From an uncultured Subdoligranulum sp. (GTDB lineage Bacteria > Bacillota_A > Clostridia > Oscillospirales > Ruminococcaceae), in contig NZ_CALADU010000031.1 in NCBI RefSeq assembly GCF_937890665.1, positions 1 through 5,424 of the forward strand: a DNA stretch of 5,424 nucleotides, in the 5' to 3' direction. Shown here one piece after another: positions 1-4,971 of the stretch. The translations under genes were made by a program, and so were the position numbers. The notes below the pieces were generated by a model. That model was not told the DNA's origin. It worked only from the letters and a program-made list of their open reading frames with translations, and ran no database searches. How positions within the stretch are numbered: the first letter of the stretch is position 1; the number at the start of each line of letters is the position of its first letter.

Positions 1-11
1 GCTATATTCGC

Positions 12-30
12 CCACAAGCATAGCTTGTGG
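12..30. repeat. Perfect short palindrome, possible terminator of a gene left of the window
   Basis: Two 8-bp arms, CCACAAGC and GCTTGTGG, are perfectly complementary around a 3-base ATA loop. On the plus strand the stem is followed by TTCTTAT, a weak T-rich tail, so it could end a plus-strand gene lying left of position 1. On the minus strand nothing T-rich follows. The role is uncertain because the neighbouring gene is outside the window. Confidence 0.4.
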
Positions 31-40
31 TTCTTATATG

Positions 41-79
41 AAAAGAAAAACAGCGCTGCGTAAAACGCAACGCTGTTTT
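41..79 (-). terminator. Intrinsic terminator of the tRNA cluster
   Basis: Arms AAAACAGCG (47-55) and CGCTGTTTT (71-79) are complementary. After one mismatch the stem continues with TGCG (57-60) and CGCA (66-69) around a TAAAA loop, about 13 bp in all. Read on the minus strand the stem runs into TTTTTCTTTT (41-50), a good U-tract. It starts exactly at the last base of the encoded CCA of tRNA-Gln, so it ends the tRNA transcript. On the plus strand only the four Ts of the stem are present, so activity in that direction would be weaker. Confidence 0.85.
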
Positions 80-153
80 GGTTGGGCCGGCCGGATTTGA
101 ACCGACGGATGGAGGAGTCAAAGTCCTCTGCCTTACCGCTTGGCGACGGCCCA
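79..153 (-). tRNA. trnQ: tRNA-Gln (anticodon UUG), CCA encoded
   Basis: The minus strand folds as a complete cloverleaf. The acceptor TGGGCCG (153-147) pairs with CGGCCCA (89-83). The D arm is GCC/GGC, the anticodon stem GAGGA/TCCTC encloses loop CTTTGAC with anticodon TTG, and the T arm GTCGG/CCGGC holds TTCAAAT. The U1-A72 first pair is typical of tRNA-Gln. Discriminator A73 (82) is followed by genomic CCA (81-79). It is the last gene of the cluster. An intrinsic terminator lies just upstream and no promoter is visible in between, so expression seems to depend on read-through from tRNA-His. Confidence 0.96.
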
Positions 154-156
154 TCG

Positions 157-197
157 AAAAAAGAAAGGCCGTGCAGGGCTGGGCCTACACGGTCTTT
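157..197 (-). terminator. Intrinsic terminator between tRNA-His and tRNA-Gln
   Basis: On the minus strand the arm AAAGACCGTGTAGG (197-184) pairs with CCTGCACGGCCTTT (177-164) around a CCCAGC loop. The stem is about 13 bp with one A-C mismatch and one U-G wobble. It is followed by a T-rich tract, TTTCTTTTTT (166-157). This has all the hallmarks of Rho-independent termination, yet it stands inside the tRNA cluster, three bases before the 5' end of tRNA-Gln. It may be a leaky terminator that lowers tRNA-Gln relative to tRNA-Arg and tRNA-His, or a processing signal. Confidence 0.75.
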
Positions 198-199
198 GG

Positions 200-277
200 T
201 GGGGTGCCTAGAGAGATTCGAACTCTCGGCCTCCAGAGCCACAATCTGGCGCGCTAACCAACTGCGCCATAGGCACC
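200..277 (-). tRNA. trnH: tRNA-His (anticodon GUG), G-1 and CCA encoded
   Basis: Complete cloverleaf on the minus strand. The acceptor GTGCCTA (276-270) pairs with TAGGCAC (210-204). The D arm is GCGC/GCGC, the anticodon stem CCAGA/TCTGG encloses loop TTGTGGC with anticodon GTG, and the T arm GAGAG/CTCTC holds TTCGAAT. The histidine identity pair is present in the gene: G-1 at 277 opposite C73 at 203. CCA follows at 202-200, and a second CCA follows directly at 199-197. The gene lies 6 nt after tRNA-Arg, so the two are cut from one precursor. Confidence 0.96.
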
Positions 278-283
278 ACGAAA

Positions 284-357
<74 letters not shown>

Positions 358-367
358 ACATGGTTCG

Positions 368-381
368 TGCCCATAGGGGCA
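368..381 (-). other. Small hairpin in the 5' leader of the tRNA transcript
   Basis: Between the promoter and tRNA-Arg the minus strand contains TGCCC (381-377), a 4-base loop, and GGGCA (372-368), a perfect 5-bp stem. It would fold in the primary transcript just ahead of the RNase P site of tRNA-Arg. It could protect the 5' end or be incidental. Confidence 0.4.
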
Positions 382-394
382 TGCTGCGAGGGTT

Positions 395-423
395 ATTATA
401 GCAAAGAAGATCGTGCAAGTCAA
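395..423 (-). promoter_or_regulatory. Strong sigma-70/SigA-type promoter of the tRNA cluster
   Basis: On the minus strand, TTGACT (423-418) matches five of six bases of the -35 consensus. TATAAT (400-395) is a perfect -10, and the spacer is exactly 17 bp. Transcription should start near 388, giving a leader of about 30 nt before tRNA-Arg. The promoter begins only about 30 bp after the asnB stop codon. No terminator is visible between them, so read-through from asnB may add to it. Confidence 0.88.
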
Positions 424-453
424 GGGGTTTCGACAGGATTTTTTCGTATTTTT

Positions 454-2301
454 TTACAGACGGGGCGGCAGCGGGTCTACAAAATAGAGTTCGTACCACA
501 AAATGAAGCAATAAAAACTCCAGATCTTGGTCATAGCTTGGGTTTTGCCTTCCCGGTGTTCGTCCAGCAGACGGCACAGTTCCCGGGTATCGAAAAACCG
601 TTCTGCCACCGGGCCCACAAACTTTTCCCGCCCCATCGTGTAGTAGGTGTCCTGCCGCAGCCACTGGGCCAACGGCACCGGGAAGCCCCGTTTTTTGCGC
701 CCCGCCAGCGCCGGGGGCAGGCTGCGCTCCGCCGCCGCCCGCAGCGCCACCTTGGTCTTACGCCGGGTGCAGCGCTTGGTACGGGGCAGTTCCATGGCCA
801 CCGCCAGCACCTCCCGGTCCAAAAAGGGAACCCGCAGTTCCAGACTGTGGGCCATACTCATCCGGTCGGCTTTGCGCAAAATATCCCGGGGCAGCCAAGT
901 CTGCAAATCCACCCATTGCAGCGCGGTAGCTTCGTCCAGACCGCGCACCTTGTCAAAATAGGGTTTGAACCGCCGGGCCGGTGTCTGGGAAGAAAATTTT
1001 CGTTTTAGATAGCGCTCCCGTTCCTCGGGACTTTCAAACACATAGTTGGCCCGGGCACAGCGCTGCCAGCGGCTTTGCGCACCGCGGCGCAAAAAGCCGC
1101 ATCCCGGAGCACAACGCCCCAACAGACGGCGCAGTCCCCGAGGCAGATGCTGCCACGCCTGCATATGCACCCCCTGACAGTAGAGCGGATACCCGCCGAA
1201 CAACTCGTCGGCCCCCTCCCCTGAAAGCACCACCTTGACCCGCTGCCGTGCCGATTGACAGAGAAAATACAGCGGCACCTCCGCCGGGTTGGGCATCGGC
1301 TCGTCGAGGTACCACTGGATGGCCCGATTGGCCGCAAAAAACTGGTCGGCACTGACGGTGGTTTCGGTACAAGGCACCCCCAGCGCCTGAGCTGCTTCCC
1401 GGGCGGCGGGCAATTCCGAGTAGGCTTGCTCCGCATACCCCACCGAAAAGCACTGCAGCCCCTCCTGTTGCTGGGCCGCCTTACAAGCCGTCAGTGTGGA
1501 ATCCACCCCGCCGGAGAGAAAACACCCCACCTCCACATCGGCCAGACGGTGGGCCGCCACACTGCCCGTGAAGGCCTTATCAATGGCTTCGGCCCATTCC
1601 GCCGGGCTTCGGTCCTGCCGGATGCGATAGCGGATCTTGCCGTACCGTTCCAGCGAGAGCCGTCCCTCTCGCCAGAGAAAACTGAAGCCGGGGCGCAGTT
1701 CGTACACCCCGGTGAAAAGCGTCTCGTCGCCGGGCAGATATTCCATGCTCAGATAATCGGGCAGTCGATCCTCATTGAAACGCTTTTCAAACCCCGGATG
1801 GGCCAGAAACGCCTTGATCTCGCTGGCAAAGAGAAACAGCTCCCCCTTGCGGTAATAGTAGAGCGGTTTGATGCCGAAAAGATCCCGTGCTCCAAAGAGC
1901 GTACCGGTGGTCCGGTCCCACAGCACGAAGGCAAACATCCCCCGCAATTTGCCGGGCAGAGCTTTGCCCCATTGCTCCCAACCGTGGAGAAGCACCTCGG
2001 TGTCGGAATGGGTGGCAAAGGTATGTCCCGCCGCCGACAACTGACGGGCCAGTTCGGGGTAGTTGTAGATCTCGCCGTTAAAAACTACCACCAAGGTGCC
2101 GTCCTCGTTGAACATCGGCTGGCCGCCGCCCTCCAGATCGATGATGGACAGTCGCCGGTGTCCCAGCGCTGCCCGGTCATCGGCATAGAGGCCTTCCCCG
2201 TCGGGACCGCGGTGGCGGATCAGGTTGGCCATCTGCTGGACGGTACGGCGGGCCGCCGCCGGATCATGGGTGGTTTCGGTAAAGCCGACAATGCCGCACA
2301 T
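454..2301 (-). CDS. asnB: Asparagine synthase, glutamine-hydrolysing (AsnB type)
   Basis: 615 aa, full family length. The N-terminal class II glutamine amidotransferase domain (about 2-210) releases ammonia from glutamine. It has nucleophile Cys2 in MCGIVGF, RHRGPDG (29-35), Arg50, NGE (75-77) and Asp100. The C-terminal synthetase domain (about 235-605) activates a carboxylate with ATP. It has the pyrophosphate loop SGGVDS (263-268), GEGADELFGGY (361-371), DILRKADRMSMAHSLELRVP (473-492), Lys517 and GFPVPLAQWL (539-548). The start is fixed by the need for Cys2 and by AGGAGG 6 nt upstream. From memory it resembles B. subtilis AsnB, linked to amidation of meso-diaminopimelate in the wall, but free aspartate is an equally possible substrate. 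It lies 19 bp after the ATP-grasp gene, so the two are probably co-transcribed. Leu141 replaces the usual Pro in ARDPFGIKPLYY. No terminator follows the stop. Confidence 0.93.
   Translation of the reverse strand: MCGIVGFTETTHDPAAARRTVQQMANLIRHRGPDGEGLYADDRAALGHRRLSIIDLEGGGQPMFNEDGTLVVVFNGEIYNYPELARQLSAAGHTFATHSDTEVLLHGWEQWGKALPGKLRGMFAFVLWDRTTGTLFGARDLFGIKPLYYYRKGELFLFASEIKAFLAHPGFEKRFNEDRLPDYLSMEYLPGDETLFTGVYELRPGFSFLWREGRLSLERYGKIRYRIRQDRSPAEWAEAIDKAFTGSVAAHRLADVEVGCFLSGGVDSTLTACKAAQQQEGLQCFSVGYAEQAYSELPAAREAAQALGVPCTETTVSADQFFAANRAIQWYLDEPMPNPAEVPLYFLCQSARQRVKVVLSGEGADELFGGYPLYCQGVHMQAWQHLPRGLRRLLGRCAPGCGFLRRGAQSRWQRCARANYVFESPEERERYLKRKFSSQTPARRFKPYFDKVRGLDEATALQWVDLQTWLPRDILRKADRMSMAHSLELRVPFLDREVLAVAMELPRTKRCTRRKTKVALRAAAERSLPPALAGRKKRGFPVPLAQWLRQDTYYTMGREKFVGPVAERFFDTRELCRLLDEHREGKTQAMTKIWSFYCFILWYELYFVDPLPPRL
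1852..2301 (-). repeat. Left arm of the inverted asnB duplication
   Basis: The 5' 450 bp of the minus-strand asparagine synthase gene correspond codon for codon, apart from a small length difference near the N-terminus, to 4972-5424 on the plus strand. Exact matches include 1994-2022 with 5245-5273 (29 bp) and 2098-2122 with 5145-5169 (25 bp). The arms face each other head to head across about 2.7 kb. The full arm length is unknown because the right copy is truncated. Confidence 0.8.
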
Positions 2302-2307
2302 AGCGGG

Positions 2308-2313
2308 CCTCCT
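2308..2313 (-). promoter_or_regulatory. Ribosome binding site deciding the asnB start
   Basis: A perfect AGGAGG on the minus strand, 6 nt ahead of the ATG at 2301. It lies in the 19-bp gap after the ATP-grasp stop codon (2323-2321). This rules out the longer open frame that runs on to 2640 inside the upstream gene. Confidence 0.9.
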
Positions 2314-2320
2314 TTTCCCA

Positions 2321-3538
2321 TCAGACAAGGTCGCTTGTGCCTTGCCGGTATCTGTACAATTTACGCCAATAACCGCCTTGACGTGCCCAGAACCAGACCC
2401 AGCGGGCCGGTCCTTCCCCCGGTGCCAGCAAATGGCGGCAGCCCCGGCCCCGGCGGCGCAGGGCGGCCGCCCGCCGCAGCAGCGTTTTGTTGGGGCAAAA
2501 CCGGCGCACCGCCCCCCAAGGCGCCGTATACCACACCGATGGACGCAGTACCGGCAGCGTGACCGCCCTTTGCTGTACCAGATCTTCCACCAGTGGCCGG
2601 GCCAGATTGGCCCCCGCCGCCGTACAGAAGTAGGATGCACGCCCCTGCCGGGGATTCATCTCAAACAATACCGGCTGCCCGGCGCGGTCGTATTTCAGAT
2701 CAAAATTGGCAAATCCCCGCCAGCCGTTACGGCGCAGCAGTTCCGTCAACGCCGTGAGCAGAGCGGTATCCTGCCGGGCCGGTTCGGTGAGGATGGCCCC
2801 GTAGTTGCCCACCCCTTCGGGGGTACGCTCCTGCAGTAATACCTGCCCCTGCACGATCCACGGCACACTGCCGTCCCGGGCGCAATAGGCATTGACGACG
2901 CTCAGCGCCGTGTCGGGACCGGGGATATACTCCTGCAAGAGCAGCGCCCCGCGGTAGCCGCCCTGTCTCACCGCGGCCACCACTGCTTGCAGCTGCTCGA
3001 TGCTGTGGGTCAGGTACACCTTACGCTTACCCGCAAACCGGCAGTTCCAATACGCCGGAGAATCCGCCGGTTTGACAATGACCGGTCCATCGAAGGGCAG
3101 CTCCGGCAGGGGCGCGCCCTCTTGCAGGGTGACGCTTTGGGGGGTGCGCAGCCCTTGCGCCGCACAGACCGCCGCGAAACCCTCCTTGGTGCCCAGTGCG
3201 TCCACCACAGCGGGTTCCGGACAGGCAAACCGGTAGTAGGGTGCCAGCGCTTGCCGGCAGCGGGCCAACTGCATGGTATAGCCATCGGCACAGGAGACCA
3301 GCAGACAGGTGCGGGCGGGATGGGCCTTGGCCAGCGCCGTGAGCACCGCCGTAAACACCGCGTCCTCTTCCAGACGGGGATTCTGCACCGCCGCCCGCAC
3401 CAGCCGACTGTGGGCCAACGCGGGCAGGGCCTTTTTGCAGACCGCCACACTGCGCACGCCGTAAGCTTCATAAAAGCTGCGGGCCATACCATAGACGTTG
3501 GCATCGCCCCCCAGCAGCACAGGCAAGACCCCGGCCAC
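2321..3538 (-). CDS. ATP-grasp carboxylate-amine ligase, D-aspartate-ligase-like
   Basis: About 405 aa. ATP-grasp enzymes form an acyl phosphate from a carboxylate and ATP and join it to an amine. The N-terminal PVLLGGDANVYGMARSF resembles the start of Firmicutes D-aspartate ligase / COG3919-type proteins (recalled, not searched). The ATP-grasp core shows VIVKPADSPAYW (about 154-165), LLLQEYIPG (about 200-208), GFANFDLKYD (about 275-284) and the metal-binding FEMNPRQGRASYF (about 292-304). The tail is very Arg- and aromatic-rich with no membrane span, and may bind nucleic acid or the membrane. The GTG at 3538 was chosen because AAGGGGG (3553-3547) lies 8 nt before it; ATG at 3544 and GTG at 3547 are in frame but sit against or inside that site. 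No convincing promoter precedes it, so it is probably read from the regulator transcript. In D-Asp cross-bridge bacteria an AsnB-like enzyme amidates the added D-Asp, which suits the neighbour. The substrate is unproven. Confidence 0.82.
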   Translation of the reverse strand: MAGVLPVLLGGDANVYGMARSFYEAYGVRSVAVCKKALPALAHSRLVRAAVQNPRLEEDAVFTAVLTALAKAHPARTCLLVSCADGYTMQLARCRQALAPYYRFACPEPAVVDALGTKEGFAAVCAAQGLRTPQSVTLQEGAPLPELPFDGPVIVKPADSPAYWNCRFAGKRKVYLTHSIEQLQAVVAAVRQGGYRGALLLQEYIPGPDTALSVVNAYCARDGSVPWIVQGQVLLQERTPEGVGNYGAILTEPARQDTALLTALTELLRRNGWRGFANFDLKYDRAGQPVLFEMNPRQGRASYFCTAAGANLARPLVEDLVQQRAVTLPVLRPSVWYTAPWGAVRRFCPNKTLLRRAAALRRRGRGCRHLLAPGEGPARWVWFWARQGGYWRKLYRYRQGTSDLV

Positions 3539-3546
3539 CGCCATCA

Positions 3547-3553
3547 CCCCCTT
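3547..3553 (-). promoter_or_regulatory. Ribosome binding site of the ATP-grasp gene
   Basis: AAGGGGG on the minus strand can pair with the 16S 3' end with one G-U wobble. It is 8 nt from the GTG at 3538 but only 2 nt from the ATG at 3544, so it favours the GTG start. Confidence 0.55.
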
Positions 3554-3611
3554 GCCTTAGTGTATGACAAATGGGCTTGGCTATGCGCCGGGGTCTTGGA
3601 TTTTTATTCCG

Positions 3612-4826
3612 TTACGATCTGGCAGAGAGAGGACGGGTATCGGTCCAAACGTTGCCGCTCGTATCGTACAGGTGGACTATCAGGTCCGCCGTGGTCACGG
3701 CATCATCCTGACAAATCCAGCCATCTTTTGTTTCCTCTTCCCAAAAATTTCCTTGCCAAACTTCGCCTTGGAAGCCGTCTCCGCTGTCCCATGTTCCTTG
3801 GCAAGCCAGTTCGATTTTCGCCATCGGTTCTCCGGCCGCACCGTTCACCCGTAGCTCCACTGTCACCGCCTGCACCTGCATCCAGACGGGTCGTTCAATT
3901 TCCAGTTCCACCGGGTAGCTGGTCAGCGTCAGCCGGGGTTGGCCGTCCGTTTCTTGGACTCGGTAGCCATAGCTATAATCACCGCCGGGGTTTCCCCAGA
4001 CAAACCGGGGCCGGAAGTTCTCCTCGCTGCAATCCACCGTGCCCAGCGCCTCCTGCGTGACAGTTCCCGCTGCGTCCTGCCACTGCACCGCGAGTTCCGC
4101 CGTCTCTCCGATATGAAAGATGATGTCGTTCGCCACCCGGTAGACGCCGTCGGTGCCCAGAGACATGGCCAGCAGCTCGGTGGTACCGTCATAGGGGCCG
4201 CCCTGATGAACCAGCACCAACTGGCCCGTCATGCCGTCGGTGACGGTGCGGGGGGTGACCTCCACCTGAACGTTCACCCATGACCCGTCCAGATCATGGA
4301 TCACCTTGCTGGTAGGCTGCCATTGCCAATCCAGCACAGTGGCCTCCCCCTGCCGTACCGCGGCTTGCAATTCCTCGATCTGGTCGGAGAGTTCTGCCTG
4401 CGTGCGGGAGAGCTGTGTCTGCACCGCCTGATAGTTTTGCGCCAAGGTCTGTACCTGCCGGTTATACTGGTACGCAGCCCCTGCCATAACACAGAACAGC
4501 ACCGCCGCCACACCCAGCGCTGCACCACCCCAAAGGCGGCTGCGGCGGCGCTTGTCGGCATCCCGGGCATCCAGCAGCGCCCGCAGTGCGTCCAACGTCA
4601 GCGTAGGTTCGGGGGTCCCATTTTGCTGGGCTGCGGTGCCCAGCAGTTCATCCACGCCGACATCCAGCACACAGGCCAAAACCTGCAAATTTTCCAGACT
4701 GGGCAGGGCGGTGTCCTTCTCCCACTTACCCAGCGCCTGCCGGCTGACCCCCACCTGCTCGGCCAGCGCTTCCTGACTGAGGCCCTTGTTTTTTCGGGCT
4801 TCCTGAATTCTTTGCCCCAACGTCAT
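3612..4826 (-). CDS. Membrane-anchored Xre-family HTH protein with extracytoplasmic beta domain
   Basis: 404 aa. Residues 4-62 form an Xre/Cro-type HTH, with LSQEALAEQVGVSRQALGKW (16-35) as its core. A linker (63-92) leads to the positive cluster KRRRSR (92-97). One hydrophobic span follows (about 98-118), then a coiled coil (about 122-158) and a beta-rich, Trp- and Gly-rich region (about 163-400), perhaps two Ig-like folds. The positive cluster ahead of the span predicts N-terminus inside, C-terminus outside. The order HTH, span, coiled coil, beta domain resembles RodZ, but the HTH looks like a standard DNA-binding one. AGGAGG (4840-4835) lies 8 nt before the ATG. The gene is divergent from the second asparagine synthase and 73 bp ahead of the ATP-grasp gene with no clear terminator between. 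It may therefore control both sides in response to an envelope signal. No ligand or target is known. Confidence 0.85.
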   Translation of the reverse strand: MTLGQRIQEARKNKGLSQEALAEQVGVSRQALGKWEKDTALPSLENLQVLACVLDVGVDELLGTAAQQNGTPEPTLTLDALRALLDARDADKRRRSRLWGGAALGVAAVLFCVMAGAAYQYNRQVQTLAQNYQAVQTQLSRTQAELSDQIEELQAAVRQGEATVLDWQWQPTSKVIHDLDGSWVNVQVEVTPRTVTDGMTGQLVLVHQGGPYDGTTELLAMSLGTDGVYRVANDIIFHIGETAELAVQWQDAAGTVTQEALGTVDCSEENFRPRFVWGNPGGDYSYGYRVQETDGQPRLTLTSYPVELEIERPVWMQVQAVTVELRVNGAAGEPMAKIELACQGTWDSGDGFQGEVWQGNFWEEETKDGWICQDDAVTTADLIVHLYDTSGNVWTDTRPLSARS

Positions 4827-4852
4827 CGTTGCCGCCTCCTTTCGGTACTGTC

Positions 4853-4881
4853 ATTGTAGCATACTGCCTTGCGAAACACCA
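4853..4881 (-). promoter_or_regulatory. Candidate promoter of the HTH regulator (extended -10)
   Basis: On the minus strand, TACAAT (4858-4853) is preceded by TGC (4861-4859), an extended -10 element. The -35 at 17 bp is weak (TGGTGT, 4881-4876). The predicted start near 4846 gives a leader of about 20 nt with the AGGAGG at its head. A dyad CTTGC (4868-4872) / GCAAG (4882-4886) spans the spacer and -35, a reasonable place for autoregulation. Confidence 0.5.
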
Positions 4882-4902
4882 GCAAGTCGTCTTGTCAAAC
4901 CC

Positions 4903-4917
4903 GCAACCCATGGTTGC
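4903..4917. promoter_or_regulatory. Palindrome in the divergent spacer, candidate operator
   Basis: GCAACC and GGTTGC are perfect 6-bp arms around CAT. The site lies near the middle of the 145-bp spacer and overlaps the candidate -35 of the second asparagine synthase. An Xre dimer would bind a dyad of this size, so it could be the operator of the adjacent regulator. This is inferred from position and symmetry only. Confidence 0.4.
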
Positions 4918-4943
4918 CCGGGGATTTCTGCGCATACTATAAA
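4914..4943 (+). promoter_or_regulatory. Candidate promoter of the second asparagine synthase
   Basis: TTGCCC (4914-4919) and TATAAA (4938-4943) are 18 bp apart; the overlapping TACTAT (4935-4940) would give 15 bp. Transcription would start near 4950, about 22 nt before the ATG. The match is moderate, which is compatible with a regulated promoter. Confidence 0.45.
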
Positions 4944-4971
4944 ACAGCTTATGGGAAATGAGGGACACCGA

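Noticed and set aside
1255..2562. 435-aa plus-strand open frame opposite asnB
   Set aside because: Exactly antisense to conserved AsnB motifs and crosses the asnB / ATP-grasp junction; no domain and no ribosome binding site of note.
2302..2640. 113-residue N-terminal extension of asnB in the same open frame
   Set aside because: It overlaps the ATP-grasp gene in another frame, would displace the catalytic Cys2, and the true start has AGGAGG at 6 nt.
454..3538. Lasso peptide or other RiPP cluster, because an AsnB-like cyclase and an ATP-grasp enzyme occur together
   Set aside because: The AsnB has a full amidotransferase half with Cys2, and no precursor peptide, leader peptidase or transporter is visible in the window.
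3572..3605. Possible terminator hairpin between regulator and ATP-grasp gene (GGC-TATGC-GCC followed by T-rich sequence on the plus strand)
   Set aside because: The longer stem depends on G-T pairs that become A-C mismatches on the minus strand, which is the strand transcribed here; no plus-strand gene precedes it.
2987..4060. 357-aa plus-strand open frame opposite the ATP-grasp and regulator genes
   Set aside because: Spans two minus-strand genes and their spacer; composition is that of antisense high-G+C coding DNA.
4892..4899. TTGTCA / TTGACA as overlapping divergent -35 boxes
   Set aside because: Neither has an acceptable -10 at 16-18 bp; the better -10 elements lie about 35-40 bp away.
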